Source of the DNA: Chromohalobacter canadensis
GTDB lineage: Bacteria > Pseudomonadota > Gammaproteobacteria > Pseudomonadales > Halomonadaceae
Assembly: GCF_034479555.1 (NCBI RefSeq)
Contig: NZ_CP140151.1
Coordinates: forward strand, 3,162,001-3,226,000
Direction: 5' to 3'
Length of the DNA stretch: 64,000 nt
The position numbers and the translations under genes are program-made. Shown one piece after another: positions 45,561 through 55,601 of the stretch (position 1 is its first letter; each line of letters opens with the position of its first letter). The notes below the pieces were generated by a model, which saw only the letters and a list, made by a program, of their open reading frames with translations, was not told the DNA's origin and did not search any database.

Positions 45561-48500
45561 GCGTCCACCTCGGTGTCATGCGCATTGCCACGCCGGCGCC
45601 AGCGTTCGGCCAGCCGGTCGAAGAACAGATAGATCACCGGCGTGGTGAAGAGCGTCAGCAATTGGCTCAGCAACAGGCCACCGACCATGGTCATGCCCAG
45701 AGGGCGTCGCAACTCGGCCCCGTAACCGCTGGCGAGCATCAGCGGCAGCGCCCCGAGCAGGGCGGCGCAGGTGGTCATCATGATCGGCCGAAAGCGCAGC
45801 AGCGCGGCACTGTGAATCGCGCGATACGCCGACATGCCCTGTTCCCGCTGAGCCTCGAGCGCGAAGTCGATCATCATGATGGCATTCTTCTTGACGATGC
45901 CGATCAGCAGGATGATGCCGATGATGGCCACCATGCCCAGGGCGTTATTGCTGAGCATCAGGGCCAGCAAGGCGCCGATGGCCGCCGAAGGCAGAGTCGA
46001 GAGGATGGTCAACGGATGAATGTAGCTCTCGTAGAGCACGCCTAGCACGATGTACATGGTGATGACGGCGGCGGCGATCAGCCACAGCGTGTCGCGCGTT
46101 GAGGTCGTGAACGCCAGCGCGGTACCCCGGAAATCGAGCTGCGTATCGGCGCTGAGCACCTTATCGCGGGCCGTTTCCACGGCATCGAAGGCATCCGACA
46201 GCGAATAGCCGGGCGCGGCAGCGAACGACATCAACGCCGAGGGGAACTGGTTGAGGCGTTGATGCGACAATGCGGTGGGAGCCTCCTCCATGCTCACCAG
46301 GCTCGACAGAGGCACCATGGCGTCATCGCTACCGCTGACATACAGCCGGGAGAGAGCCTCGGGACCTGAGTCCTCGCCATGCGCCGCGCCCAGCACCACA
46401 CGATACTGGTTGGACTGGGTGAAAATCGTCGAGATCAAGCGTTGGCCGTAGGCATCGTAGAGGGCATCGTCGATGTCGGCGACCGAGATACCGAGTCGAC
46501 TGGCACGATCGCGATTGATACTGACCTCGAGCTTGCGTCCCGCGTTCTGAAGGTCGGTGGCGATATGCGCGATGGCCGGTGCATCCTCGAGACGCTCGGT
46601 CATCGCCGATACATCTTGTGCCAGTTGGTCGCGATCACCCTGAGTCAAGGCGAACTGATAGGGATACTGGCTGACGGTGTCTTCTAGCGTCAGGTCCTGC
46701 ACCGGTGTCAGTGCCAGATCGATGCCGGGCACATCGGCGGCGGCATCGAGCAGCCGCGAGACGATGGTATCCAAGTCGGCGTCGCGCGCGTCGAGATCGG
46801 CCAGGTCGATTTGCAGCCGGCCGCCATTGAGCGTGGTATTGGTGCCGTCGATACCGATGCTCGAGGCGATATTGGCTACCGCGGGATCGTCCATCAAACG
46901 CTTGGCGAGATCCTGCTGACGTGCCGACATGGCACGATAGGACGTTGTCTGCGTGGCTGTGGTAATGCCGCGCAAGGTGCCGGTGTCCTGAATCGGGAAC
47001 AACTGCTTGGGCGTCATCCAGAACAGTACGGCGGTCAGCACGAAGGTACCCAGTGCCACCCATAGCGTCGCCGTCTGGTGCCTGAGCACCGTGTCCAGGG
47101 CACGTTCGTAGCCGCGTGTGAGGCGCCCGAAGAGGCCTTGGCGGCTGCGTACCATGGATTCGTCATCGAGGGCGTGAGCGTCGCTCTCGGCATCGTCGGT
47201 GCGACGTCGCAGCCAGCGCGCGCAAAGCATCGGCGTCAGGGTCAGGGAGACGAACGCCGAGATGACGATGGAAATCGCCAGCGTCATGGCGAATTCACGA
47301 AACAGCACACCGACCACCCCGCCCATGAACAGCAACGGGATCAGTACCGCCAGTAACGAAACCGTCAACGAGAGGATGGTGAACGCGATCTGGCGCGATC
47401 CCTTGAGCGCTGCCTGCAAGGGCGTTTCGCCGCGCTCCAGGTAACGCGTGATGTTCTCGAGCACTACGATGGCGTCGTCGATGACGAAGCCGGTAGCGAT
47501 GGTCAGCGCCATCAAGGTGAGGTTGTTGAGACTGAAGCCGGCCAGGTACATGGCGCCGAAGGTGCCGACCAGCGACAGCGGCACCGCCAGGCTGGGGATC
47601 AGCGTTGCCGGCAGATTACGCAGAAACAGGAAGGTGACCATGATCACCAGCGCGATGGCGAGGACCAGCTCGAACTGTACATCCTCGACGGCGGCGCGGA
47701 TCGTGGTGGTGCGATCGCTCAAGATGTCCACATCGACGCTGCCCGGCAGGCTCTCCGATAACGCCGGCAAGCGACGTTCGATATCGTCGACCACGCCGAC
47801 CACGTTGGCGCCGGGCTGGCGCAGCACGTCGACCAGGATCGCTCCCTCGCCATTGGCCCAGGCCCCCAATTGCGCGTTTTCCGCGCCGTCGTCGATGCTT
47901 GCCACGTCGCTCAAGCGTAGGGGCGCGTCGTTCTCGTACTTGAGGATGAGGTCGCGATACCCCGCAGCGGAGGTCAACTGGTCGTTGGCCTCGATGCTAT
48001 AGGCGCGGTAGGGACCGTAAATGGTGCCCTTGGCCTGATTGACGTTGGCGCTTTCCACGGCGCTGCGCACGCTGGAAAGGTCGAGCCCGTGCGCGGCAAG
48101 CTGGCGCGAGTCGACGTCGATTCGTACCGCAGGGCGATTACCGCCGGACAGACGCACCTCGCCGACGCCGCTGATCTGGGCAAGTTTTTGCGCCAAACGG
48201 GTATCGACCAGGTCGTGGACCTCGGTCAACGGCAGGTTGTCGGAGGTGACGGCTAGCGTCAGCACCGGCGTATCGGCGGGATTGACCTTGCTGTAGCTCG
48301 GCGGGCGTGGCAGGTCGTCGGGCAACAGGGTTTCCGCCTGGTTGAGAGCGGCCTGCACTTCCTGTTCGGCGACGCCGAGATCACCATCGAGGCCGAAACG
48401 CAGCGTGATCAGCGATGCGCCCCCGGTACTGGTCGAACTCATGTCCTCGAGGCCGGCGATTTCTCCCAGCTCGTCTTCCAACGGGGCGGTGACGTGGGAA

Positions 48501-48679
48501 AGCATGACATCCGGTCCCGCGCCGGGGTACAGCGTGGTGACCTGAATGGTGGGAAAGTCGACCTCGGGCAGCGACGAAATGCTCAGTAGCCGATAGGTGA
48601 GCGCGCCCGCGATCAGAATGGCCAGCATCACCAGAGAGGTGGCGACCGGGCGCAGGATGAATAGCCGCGATGGATTCAT
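45557..48679 (-). CDS. RND multidrug efflux transporter, MdtB-like
   Basis: 1040 residues, MdtB/MuxB branch: begins NPSRLFILRPVATSLVM, carries the helix-4 aspartate pair in ATGFVIDDAIVVLENI and a helix-10 segment GIILLIGIVKKNAIMMIDFA. Both neighbours overlap it by 4 bp (ATGA), so adaptor and two pump subunits are made in fixed ratio. The cytoplasmic loop between the halves (DDAESDAHALDDESM) is strongly acidic, as often in halophiles. No outer-membrane channel gene follows. Confidence 0.9.
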   Translation of the reverse strand: MNPSRLFILRPVATSLVMLAILIAGALTYRLLSISSLPEVDFPTIQVTTLYPGAGPDVMLSHVTAPLEDELGEIAGLEDMSSTSTGGASLITLRFGLDGDLGVAEQEVQAALNQAETLLPDDLPRPPSYSKVNPADTPVLTLAVTSDNLPLTEVHDLVDTRLAQKLAQISGVGEVRLSGGNRPAVRIDVDSRQLAAHGLDLSSVRSAVESANVNQAKGTIYGPYRAYSIEANDQLTSAAGYRDLILKYENDAPLRLSDVASIDDGAENAQLGAWANGEGAILVDVLRQPGANVVGVVDDIERRLPALSESLPGSVDVDILSDRTTTIRAAVEDVQFELVLAIALVIMVTFLFLRNLPATLIPSLAVPLSLVGTFGAMYLAGFSLNNLTLMALTIATGFVIDDAIVVLENITRYLERGETPLQAALKGSRQIAFTILSLTVSLLAVLIPLLFMGGVVGVLFREFAMTLAISIVISAFVSLTLTPMLCARWLRRRTDDAESDAHALDDESMVRSRQGLFGRLTRGYERALDTVLRHQTATLWVALGTFVLTAVLFWMTPKQLFPIQDTGTLRGITTATQTTSYRAMSARQQDLAKRLMDDPAVANIASSIGIDGTNTTLNGGRLQIDLADLDARDADLDTIVSRLLDAAADVPGIDLALTPVQDLTLEDTVSQYPYQFALTQGDRDQLAQDVSAMTERLEDAPAIAHIATDLQNAGRKLEVSINRDRASRLGISVADIDDALYDAYGQRLISTIFTQSNQYRVVLGAAHGEDSGPEALSRLYVSGSDDAMVPLSSLVSMEEAPTALSHQRLNQFPSALMSFAAAPGYSLSDAFDAVETARDKVLSADTQLDFRGTALAFTTSTRDTLWLIAAAVITMYIVLGVLYESYIHPLTILSTLPSAAIGALLALMLSNNALGMVAIIGIILLIGIVKKNAIMMIDFALEAQREQGMSAYRAIHSAALLRFRPIMMTTCAALLGALPLMLASGYGAELRRPLGMTMVGGLLLSQLLTLFTTPVIYLFFDRLAERWRRRGNAHDTEVDA

Positions 48680-49884
48680 GAAGCGTCTCGCGGCGTCTGC
48701 GTGTCGGCGTCATCGTCAGCCGTCGAAGAGGCGCTGGCTTCTCCCGGCAGGGCGTCGCTGACGACACGTACCTTGGCACCGTCACGCAGACTATCGACGC
48801 CGTCCACGACCACGCGTTCGCCCGCCGAGACGCCGCTGGCCAGGGCGCTACGATGATCTTCGCGGGCGCTGACGTCGACACCGTGTCGAGTCACCGTATC
48901 GTCGTCGCCGACGACATACACGAAAAGGCCGTCCTGGCCGGTCTGAATGGCGGGCGCGGGGACGATGACGCGATCATGCAGCGTGTTGACCGTCAGGCGT
49001 ACGTCGACGAAGGCGCTGGGGTAGAGGCGGTCCGTCGGGTTATCGAAGCGCGCGCGTAGCCGCACGGTACCGGTAGCGGTATCGATCTGGCTGTCGATGC
49101 TGGTCAGTTGGCCTTCGAAGTGTTCGTCGCCCACCGTGGTTGCCGAAACGCTGGGCGCGTCTCCTGACGCAAGTTGCTCGCGCAGCGTCGGTACGTATTG
49201 GCTGGGCAATGAGAAGACCACCGAGATCGGGTCGAGCTGGGTGAGCGTGGCAATGGGATCGTCGTCGCCACTGGCGACCAGGTTGCCAGGGTCGACGTTG
49301 CGGATGCCGATGATGCCGGCGTTGGGCGCGCCGATGTCGGTATAGTCCAGCTGTACCTGGGCACTGTCGATATTGGCCTTGTCGCTGGCGACGGCCCCTT
49401 CGTACTGACGGACTAGCTGGCGCTGCTGTTCGAGTTCCTGACGGGAGATCGATTGACTCTGGACCAGTGACTCGTAGCGCTCGAGGTCCTCGCGGGCCGA
49501 GTTCAGTTGTGCCTGATCCTGAACCAATTGCCCCTGGGCGGCGGCGAGTTGCGCCTGATAGTCACGTGGGTCGATGGTGGCCAGGAGTTGTCCTTTCTCG
49601 ACCTGCTCACCTTCCTCGAAATCCACCGTGAGCAGTTCGCCCTCGACACGCGAATACACGTCAATACTCGATAGCGAGCGTACGGTGCCCAGCGCGCCGA
49701 CGGTAATCTCCAGATCGCCGCGTTGGGCCTCGATGGCGGCCACGGCCGTGCTTCTGTCGCTACTTGCATTGGCCGGCGCATCGCTTGACGGGTCGTCGGC
49801 TTGCCAGTTGGGGATCCACCACACGGCAAGGGCGATCAAGACGACGATGAGTAGTGCGATCCAGAGACGACGAGAGTGGGGCAT
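48676..49884 (-). CDS. RND efflux periplasmic adaptor, MdtA-like
   Basis: A 402-residue membrane fusion protein. One N-terminal anchor helix (LWIALLIVVLIALAVWWI), a barrel-sandwich half (GALGTVRSLSSIDVYSRVEGELLTV), a long alpha hairpin (AAAQGQLVQDQAQLNSAREDLERY region, about 115-175), the second lipoyl half VQLDYTDIGAPNAGIIG, and beta-barrel domains. It links the pumps to an outer-membrane channel. First gene of the operon; the C-terminal tail is acidic and poorly conserved. Confidence 0.9.
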   Translation of the reverse strand: MPHSRRLWIALLIVVLIALAVWWIPNWQADDPSSDAPANASSDRSTAVAAIEAQRGDLEITVGALGTVRSLSSIDVYSRVEGELLTVDFEEGEQVEKGQLLATIDPRDYQAQLAAAQGQLVQDQAQLNSAREDLERYESLVQSQSISRQELEQQRQLVRQYEGAVASDKANIDSAQVQLDYTDIGAPNAGIIGIRNVDPGNLVASGDDDPIATLTQLDPISVVFSLPSQYVPTLREQLASGDAPSVSATTVGDEHFEGQLTSIDSQIDTATGTVRLRARFDNPTDRLYPSAFVDVRLTVNTLHDRVIVPAPAIQTGQDGLFVYVVGDDDTVTRHGVDVSAREDHRSALASGVSAGERVVVDGVDSLRDGAKVRVVSDALPGEASASSTADDDADTQTPRDAS

Positions 49885-50078
49885 GACGTGGCATTGGTCC
49901 TTGTCAGAGACATTCCGCTGTGGGTCGTGTTTGCGCCGGGGCGGACACGAGTCACCGGGTTGTGAGGCGCATTGTAACGGAAGGTTCCCTTTTTATTCAG
50001 CGTTCCCTAGCGATGAATCGGTAAGGCGATCGTGCACATTCTACGGGGGCGGTGGGCAAGAATTAAGGAAGGATAATG
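49885..50078. other. Spacer between betA terminator and RND operon
   Basis: About 190 bp with no supported gene. The AT-rich part (CCTTTTTATTCAGCG near 49990) may include the RND operon promoter on the minus strand. No operator was recognised. Confidence 0.3.
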
Positions 50079-50079
50079 C

Positions 50080-50111
50080 AAAAACACCCGATGCGAAGTG
50101 CACCGGGTGTT
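50080..50111 (-). terminator. Terminator of betIBA operon
   Basis: Stem AACACCCG (50083-50090) pairs with CGGGTGTT (50104-50111), with a further TGC/GCA pairing inside. On the minus strand it is followed by TTTTT. Confidence 0.8.
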
Positions 50112-50142
50112 CGAGGCAGACGTCATGTCGACGCAAGCATCG

Positions 50143-51825
50143 TCATGCCTTGCGGCGTGCCGGTGCGTCATGGGCGACATAATAATCGACATCGGCGGGC
50201 GGTAGCGGATCGCGCCCGCGCACCTTGTCGGCCATTTTCTCGGCGATCATGATCGTCGGCGCATTGAGGTTGCCAGTGGCGATCACGGGCATGATCGAGG
50301 CATCGATGACACGCAGCCCTTCGAGGCCATGTACCTGTCCCGCGCCGTCGACGACAGCCATCTCGTCATCGGCACTGCCCATCTTGCAGGTGCCGGCGGG
50401 ATGGTAGGCGGTCTCTGCGTGCTGACGCACGTATTCGTCGAGCTCCGCGTCGCTTTGCGCATTCGGCCCCGGCGAGATTTCGCGTCCGCGATACTCGTCC
50501 ATCGTTGGCTGCTCGATGATCTCACGCGTGATGCGAATCGCGTCGCGAAATTCCTGCCAGTCCTTTTCCTCGGACATGTAGTTGAACAGGATGCTCGGCG
50601 CGACTTTGGGATCGCGCGATGTCAGGCGGATACGCCCGCGGCTCATGGACCGCATGGAGCCGACGTGAGCCTGGAAGCCGTGGGCCTGTACCGCGCTCTT
50701 GCCGTTGTAGCTGATGGCGATCGGCAAGAAGTGGTACTGAAGATTGGGCCACTCTTCCTGGTCGTTGGTACGGATGAAGCCGGCTGCCTCGAATTGGTTG
50801 CTGGCGCCGACGCCCTTGCCTAAGAACAGCCATTCGGCACCGATCTTGGGCTGGTTGTACCACTTGAGCGCTGGGTATAGAGAAATGGGCTTCTTGCACT
50901 CGTACTGAATATACATCTCCAGGTGATCCTGGAGGTTTTCCCCGACACCCGGCAGCTCGTGTACCACGGGAATATCGAATTCCTTGAGGTGCTCGGGGTT
51001 GCCCACGCCGGAGCGCAGCAGGATCTGCGGCGAGGCGATGGCGCCCCCGCATAGCAGGACTTCGCGGCGCGCTTTGGCCTGCTGCGTCTGGCCTTTGCGT
51101 TCATAGCGCACGCCGACGGCACGTTTGCCCTCGAATTCGATAATATCGGTCGTGGCATGCGTTTCGATGGTCAGGTTGGAACGCTGCTTGGCGATATCCA
51201 GGTAGCCGCGCGCCGTGGAGGCGCGACGCCCGTTCGGGGTCGTCGTGCGGTCCATGGGGCCGAAGCCTTCCTGCTGGTAGCCGTTGACGTCTTCGGTGGC
51301 GGGATAGCCGGCCTCGATGCCCGCGCGGATGAAGGCGCCGTAGAGTTCGTTGTTGCCTTCCTTGGGCGTGGCTACCGAAACTGGGCCGTCGCCGCCGTGG
51401 TAATCATTGGGCCCGATGTCGCGTGTTTCGGCGCGCTTGAAGTAGGGCAGGCATTGCAGGTAGTTCCAGTCTTCCAGGCCGGGAATCTTGGCCCAGTTGT
51501 CGTAATCCAGCGCGTTGCCGCGCAGGTAGCACATGCCGTTGATCAGCGAGGAACCACCGAGGCCCTTGCCGCGTCCGCACTCCATGCGGCGATTGTTCAT
51601 GTAGGGTTCGGGATCGGTCTCGAACGCCCAGTTGTAGCGCTTGCCTTGCAGCGGATACGCCAGCGCCGCCGGCATCTGCGTGCGGAAGTCGAAGCGATAG
51701 TCGGGACCGCCGGCCTCGAGCAGCAGGACCTGGACGTTCGGGTCCTCGGTCAAGCGAGTGGCGAGTACGTTGCCGGCGGAACCGGCCCCGATGATGATGT
51801 AGTCGAATTCACGAGCCTGTGTCAT
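50143..51825 (-). CDS. betA: Choline dehydrogenase BetA
   Basis: A 560-residue GMC flavoprotein, membrane-associated, oxidising choline to betaine aldehyde. FAD-binding [16 protein letters not shown] (about residues 10-25) with the acidic strand end [12 protein letters not shown] signatures [15 protein letters not shown] and [15 protein letters not shown]; active-site histidine in [11 protein letters not shown]. The start is supported by AGGAGGG 8 bp upstream. Last gene of betI-betB-betA; a hairpin in the betB-betA gap may adjust its level. Confidence 0.96.
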   Translation of the reverse strand: MTQAREFDYIIIGAGSAGNVLATRLTEDPNVQVLLLEAGGPDYRFDFRTQMPAALAYPLQGKRYNWAFETDPEPYMNNRRMECGRGKGLGGSSLINGMCYLRGNALDYDNWAKIPGLEDWNYLQCLPYFKRAETRDIGPNDYHGGDGPVSVATPKEGNNELYGAFIRAGIEAGYPATEDVNGYQQEGFGPMDRTTTPNGRRASTARGYLDIAKQRSNLTIETHATTDIIEFEGKRAVGVRYERKGQTQQAKARREVLLCGGAIASPQILLRSGVGNPEHLKEFDIPVVHELPGVGENLQDHLEMYIQYECKKPISLYPALKWYNQPKIGAEWLFLGKGVGASNQFEAAGFIRTNDQEEWPNLQYHFLPIAISYNGKSAVQAHGFQAHVGSMRSMSRGRIRLTSRDPKVAPSILFNYMSEEKDWQEFRDAIRITREIIEQPTMDEYRGREISPGPNAQSDAELDEYVRQHAETAYHPAGTCKMGSADDEMAVVDGAGQVHGLEGLRVIDASIMPVIATGNLNAPTIMIAEKMADKVRGRDPLPPADVDYYVAHDAPARRKA

Positions 51826-51870
51826 GAGCGGCCCTCCTTCACGTGGTCGAACGAATGACAGGGATGCGGA

Positions 51871-51894
51871 CGTGGCCGGCTGTCACCGGCCACG
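51871..51894 (-). other. Intercistronic hairpin between betB and betA
   Basis: A perfect 9-bp stem CGTGGCCGG / CCGGCCACG has a six-base loop and no T-run, in a 77-bp gap. It is likely an mRNA-processing or differential-expression element. Confidence 0.5.
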
Positions 51895-51902
51895 GACACG
51901 CA

Positions 51903-53387
51903 TCAGAACACGGCGGGGAAGGGCCCCATTTCGATCTGTACCGATTTGATTTGCGTGTACTGATCGAGCGACGAGAGACCGTTTTCACGGCCGATGCCCG
52001 ACTCCTTGTAGCCGCCCACCGGCATTTCCGCCGGCGAATCGCCCCAAGTGTTGATCCAGCAGATGCCGGCCTGCAGGCGATGAATGACGCGGTGCGCGCG
52101 GTTCAGACTTTCGCTGAACAGGCCGGCGGCGAGACCGTAGGCGGTGTCGTTGGAGCGCCGGATCACTTCTTCTTCGTCGTCGAAGACCAGAATCGACATC
52201 ACCGGGCCGAAGATTTCCTCGCGCACGATACGCATGTCGTCGCGGCAATCGGTGAAGACCGTGGGCGCGGCCCAAGCACCTTTGGCCCAGTCGACCCCAG
52301 AAGCATCGGCCTTATTCCAGCGACCGCCGCCGACCAGCAGACGCGCGCCTTCTTGGGCGCCAAGATCGATATAGCTCTGCACCTTTTCCTGGTGCTCGAA
52401 GCTGACCAGCGGGCCGAAGTTGACCGCCGGGTCCAGGGGATCGCCCGCCTTGATACGTTCGACACGCTCTTTGATCTTGGCCTCGAAGTCCGCCTGCACC
52501 GAGCGGTGGACGAAAACGCGCGTGCCGTTGGTGCAGACCTGACCGCTGGAATAGAAATTGGCCAGCATCGCAGCGTCGGCGGCGCGCTCTAGGTCGGCGT
52601 CCTCGAAGACGATCAACGGCGACTTGCCGCCCAGCTCCATGGTGACTTCCTTGAGCGTCGAGCCGGCGGCAGCGGACATGACCTTCTTGCCCGTGCCGGC
52701 TTCGCCGGTGAAGGTGATCTTGTCGATGTCGGCGTGGTTGGTAAGCATCTGCCCGACGCGGCCGTCGCCCTGCACCACGTTGAATACACCGTCCGGCAGG
52801 CCCGCTTCGGTGAGGATCTCTGCCAGTTTCAGGGTGGTCAGCGGTGTGACCTCGCTGGGCTTGAAAACCACTGCGTTACCCGCGGCCAGCGCCGGCGCGG
52901 ATTTCCAGCAGGCGATCTGAATGGGGTAGTTCCAGGCGCCGATGGCACCGATGACGCCCAGCGGTTCACGGCGCGTGTAGAAGAACGAGTCCTCGCGCAG
53001 CGGCACCTGGGTACCTTCGATCGAAGGTGCCAGGTTGGCATAGTATTCCAGCGAGTCGGTGCCGGTGACGATATCCACGGCTTGCGTTTCACTGATTGGC
53101 TTGCCGGTGTCCAGTGTTTCCAGATGGGCCAGCTCGTCGTTACGTTCACGCAGCAGCGCGACGGCACGATGCAGGATACGGCTACGCTCCATGCCATTCA
53201 TGGCCGCCCAGACGCGTTGTCCCTCGCGGGCCGACGCGACGGCATGATCGACATCTGCCTGTGCGGCCTGTTGGATGCTTGCCAGCACGCTGCCATCGAC
53301 TGGGTTGATCGTGTCGAAGGTCTCGCCGGATGTGGCGTCGACGAATCGACCGCCGATGTAGAGCTTCTGTGTCTCGAAAGTGGCCAT
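51903..53387 (-). CDS. betB: Betaine aldehyde dehydrogenase BetB
   Basis: A 494-residue NAD(P)-dependent aldehyde dehydrogenase making glycine betaine, the main osmoprotectant. Catalytic glutamate in [12 protein letters not shown], catalytic cysteine in [16 protein letters not shown] site [12 protein letters not shown], and [21 protein letters not shown] near the end, all BetB-typical. ATG 53387 is set by GGGAGGA 4-5 bp upstream; an in-frame ATG 20 codons earlier lacks conservation. It lies 40 bp after betI. Confidence 0.96.
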   Translation of the reverse strand: MATFETQKLYIGGRFVDATSGETFDTINPVDGSVLASIQQAAQADVDHAVASAREGQRVWAAMNGMERSRILHRAVALLRERNDELAHLETLDTGKPISETQAVDIVTGTDSLEYYANLAPSIEGTQVPLREDSFFYTRREPLGVIGAIGAWNYPIQIACWKSAPALAAGNAVVFKPSEVTPLTTLKLAEILTEAGLPDGVFNVVQGDGRVGQMLTNHADIDKITFTGEAGTGKKVMSAAAGSTLKEVTMELGGKSPLIVFEDADLERAADAAMLANFYSSGQVCTNGTRVFVHRSVQADFEAKIKERVERIKAGDPLDPAVNFGPLVSFEHQEKVQSYIDLGAQEGARLLVGGGRWNKADASGVDWAKGAWAAPTVFTDCRDDMRIVREEIFGPVMSILVFDDEEEVIRRSNDTAYGLAAGLFSESLNRAHRVIHRLQAGICWINTWGDSPAEMPVGGYKESGIGRENGLSSLDQYTQIKSVQIEMGPFPAVF

Positions 53388-53427
53388 GGGTCCTCCCGCA
53401 TCGTGAAAGTAAAAAATGGGATGCCGT

Positions 53428-54039
53428 TCAGGCATCCGTCGGCGCATGACATGTGGAATGAGCGAGCTGCTCTTCTACATAGTCATAGGCCAGTTGCCGG
53501 GCGCGGTCGACATCGATGCCTTGTGGCGCCAGTGCGCCGCGCAGCCAAAGTCCGTCGATCATCGCGGCCAGGCCGCGTGCCGCCTGTTGTGCTTCGGGCC
53601 TGGGCATGCAACGCCGAAAGTGGTGGCAGAGGTTTGAATACAACCATCGATCGTTGACGCGTTGCAGCCGTTGTAGATCGGTACGGTGCATGCTAACTGA
53701 CCAAAACGCCAACCACGTCTTCATGACGGTCTTGTTGACCTGGCTTCGGTCGAAGTTGCCATCGATGATGGCACGGATGTGCTCCCGTGGACTTTCGACG
53801 CCGCCGCGTGCTCGGCGCTTGGCGACGGCGTCGCCAAGATCCCAGAGAATCTGGCGCATGGCCGATTCCAGTAGCCCGTCCTTGCCGCCGAAATAATGGC
53901 TGATGATGCCAGCCGAAACGCCAGCACGCTTGGCGATGCGGGCGATGGTGGCGTCTGCCAGGCCGACGTCATCGATGGTTTCCAGTGTCGCCTGGATGAG
54001 TTGGCGGCGGCGAATGGGTTGCATACCGAGTTTGGGCAC
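53428..54039 (-). CDS. betI: Choline-responsive repressor BetI
   Basis: A 203-residue TetR-family regulator. GTG start with GAGGAG upstream, and the family N-terminus [19 protein letters not shown]. Helix-turn-helix [24 protein letters not shown] (about 31-54). It represses bet genes; choline relieves repression. First gene of the operon; operator-like palindromes lie 90-110 and about 190-205 bp upstream, between betI and choX. Confidence 0.95.
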   Translation of the reverse strand: MPKLGMQPIRRRQLIQATLETIDDVGLADATIARIAKRAGVSAGIISHYFGGKDGLLESAMRQILWDLGDAVAKRRARGGVESPREHIRAIIDGNFDRSQVNKTVMKTWLAFWSVSMHRTDLQRLQRVNDRWLYSNLCHHFRRCMPRPEAQQAARGLAAMIDGLWLRGALAPQGIDVDRARQLAYDYVEEQLAHSTCHAPTDA

Positions 54040-54112
54040 CGAGCGTTCTCCTCTGCTGACGGGTGTGGCGACCTAGCACTCGGACCTTCAAGCGCCACCC
54101 AACGTCTACCTC

Positions 54113-54141
54113 ATTATGGGATGTTTTTATTGAACGTTCAA
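54113..54141 (-). promoter_or_regulatory. betI promoter
   Basis: TTGAAC (54136-54141) and CATAAT (54113-54118) on the minus strand with a 17-bp spacer. The -35 is inside the BetI palindrome, so repressor binding would block RNA polymerase. Confidence 0.65.
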
Positions 54142-54150
54142 TCAATAAAA
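54126..54150. promoter_or_regulatory. BetI operator (bet box 1)
   Basis: Perfect core palindrome ATTGAACGTTCAAT (54129-54142) within an AT-rich flank (TTT ... CAATAAA). It closely resembles the E. coli bet box. Confidence 0.8.
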
Positions 54151-54225
54151 AATCTGCTATCTTTCCATGGTAAATGAAATCCATAGTGGAAAAGAATTGC
54201 CGAATTCATTTAGCATAAAAAAACG

Positions 54226-54254
54226 TTATTGAATCGTCATTCAATGACTATATC
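54226..54254 (+). promoter_or_regulatory. choX promoter with second BetI-like site
   Basis: ATTGAA (54228-54233) is mirrored by TTCAAT (54240-54245). TTATTG (54226-54231) and TATATC (54249-54254) with a 17-bp spacer form a plausible choX promoter that the dyad overlaps. Regulation by BetI is inferred. Confidence 0.5.
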
Positions 54255-54278
54255 AACATCAACGCAAGGGAGAACTCC

Positions 54279-55229
54279 ATGTCTAACAAGACTCCATTGA
54301 TCGCGCTGCTGGGCAGTGCCACGTTGCTTTCGCCGCTGGCCATGGCGGATACGCCGGAGGAATGCCAGCCCGTACGTTTCGCCGAAGTCGGCTGGACGGA
54401 TATCACCGCCACCACGGCATTGACGCGTGAGGTCCTCGAAGGGCTGGGGTATGAGACCACCTCCAACTCCGTTTCCGTACCCGTGGCCTACGCCGGCATG
54501 AAGAATGGCGACTTCGATGTATTCCTGGGCAACTGGATGCCGTCGATGGCGTCGATCAGCGACGAGTACATCGACAAGGGCCAAGTTGATCGCCTGGGCG
54601 CGAACCTCGAGGGCGCCAAGTACACCTTGGCAGTACCGCAGTATGTCTATGATGCCGGTGTCACCTCGGTCGAAGACTTGGACGATCATGCGGATCAGTT
54701 CGGCAGCCGCCTGTATGGCATCGAAGCGGGCAATGACGGCAACCAGATCATTCAGCAGATGATTGACGATGATGCTTTCGGCTTGGGCGACTGGGACCTG
54801 ATCGACTCGTCCGAATCGGGCATGCTTGCCGAGCTCAACTCCAGAACCCAAAACGACGAGTGGATGGTGTTCCTCGGCTGGGAGCCGCACCCCATGAACA
54901 CCAACTACGACATGGCCTATCTGAAAGATGCCGATGACTACTTCGGTCCTAATCTGGGCGGCGCCACGGTGTATACCAACACCCGTGCCGATTACGCCGA
55001 GGCATGCGGCAACGTGGGCGAGTTGCTCAATAACTTGAGCTTTACTCTGACCATGGAGAACGAAATCATGGGCGCGATCATGGATGACGGCGAAGATCCG
55101 CGTGATGCTGCCCGTGCCTGGCTGCAGGACAATCCGGACGTGCTCGACGAGTGGCTCGATGGGGTGACCACCGTCAATGGCGAAACCGGCCTGGATGTCG
55201 TGAAGCGTAAGCTCGACATCGACGCATAA
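54279..55229 (+). CDS. choX: Choline ABC transporter substrate-binding protein
   Basis: A 316-residue periplasmic protein of the OpuAC family, ChoX type. A signal peptide ends near AMADT (residue 23). Ligand-box segments: FAEVGWTDITATTAL, FLGNWMPSM (aromatic cage Trp), GIEAGNDGN and FLGWEPHPMN. It captures choline for import. It is divergent from betI and next to bet boxes, so supply and oxidation of choline are probably co-controlled. No permease or ATPase gene follows; tRNAs come next. AAGGGAG precedes the ATG. Confidence 0.92.
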   Translation: MSNKTPLIALLGSATLLSPLAMADTPEECQPVRFAEVGWTDITATTALTREVLEGLGYETTSNSVSVPVAYAGMKNGDFDVFLGNWMPSMASISDEYIDKGQVDRLGANLEGAKYTLAVPQYVYDAGVTSVEDLDDHADQFGSRLYGIEAGNDGNQIIQQMIDDDAFGLGDWDLIDSSESGMLAELNSRTQNDEWMVFLGWEPHPMNTNYDMAYLKDADDYFGPNLGGATVYTNTRADYAEACGNVGELLNNLSFTLTMENEIMGAIMDDGEDPRDAARAWLQDNPDVLDEWLDGVTTVNGETGLDVVKRKLDIDA

Positions 55230-55249
55230 GCGTCGCACCTTGTCACTGC

Positions 55250-55277
55250 CATGGGCTTGCCAAGCGGCAAGCCCATG
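55250..55277 (+). terminator. Terminator-like hairpin after choX
   Basis: A perfect 12-bp stem CATGGGCTTGCC / GGCAAGCCCATG has loop AAGC; the T-run is missing. Its sequence also contains a TTGCCA that with CATAAT (55280-55285, 17-bp spacer) may form the tRNA-Met promoter. Confidence 0.55.
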
Positions 55278-55323
55278 TGCATAATCCGCCTCCGTCGCCA
55301 AGCGTTCCTGCTATGCGATATGT

Positions 55324-55400
55324 GGCTACGTAGCTCAGTTGGTTAGAGCACATCACTCATAATGATGGGGTCCCCTGTTCGAGTCAGGGCGTAGCCACCA
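55324..55400 (+). tRNA. tRNA-Met(CAT), elongator type
   Basis: 77 nt including encoded CCA. Acceptor GGCTACG/CGTAGCC, D arm with AGTTGGTTAGA, anticodon loop CTCATAA on stem CATCA/TGATG, T loop TTCGAGT. The acceptor starts G-C, so it is elongator, not initiator. It is identical over its full length to the copy at 61381 on the other strand. Confidence 0.97.
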
Positions 55401-55551
55401 CCTCCCCCCTAGCTGTCATCTTCCGCAAGTCGTTTTCTTGTACCCTTGCCGATTGGCCCTCGTCATGCATGACGTATGCGCAGCTCCCTGTTTCACAACG
55501 GGAAATTCGATGCCTTCGGCGCCCTTCATGGGAACGAATTTACTTTCAGCC

Positions 55552-55579
55552 TTGACGCCCTCGATCGAATCCGTATACT
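55552..55579 (+). promoter_or_regulatory. Promoter of tRNA-Asn cluster
   Basis: TTGACG (55552-55557), 16-bp spacer, TATACT (55574-55579), then a GC-rich discriminator (ACGCCGCG) typical of stringently controlled stable-RNA promoters. The 150 bp before it, after tRNA-Met, show no gene. Confidence 0.75.
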
Positions 55580-55601
55580 ACGCCGCGTGCTCCGGCATCG
55601 T

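Noticed and set aside
54237..55301. 354-codon minus-strand frame opposite choX
   Set aside because: Antisense shadow of choX, whose signal peptide and ligand motifs are complete.
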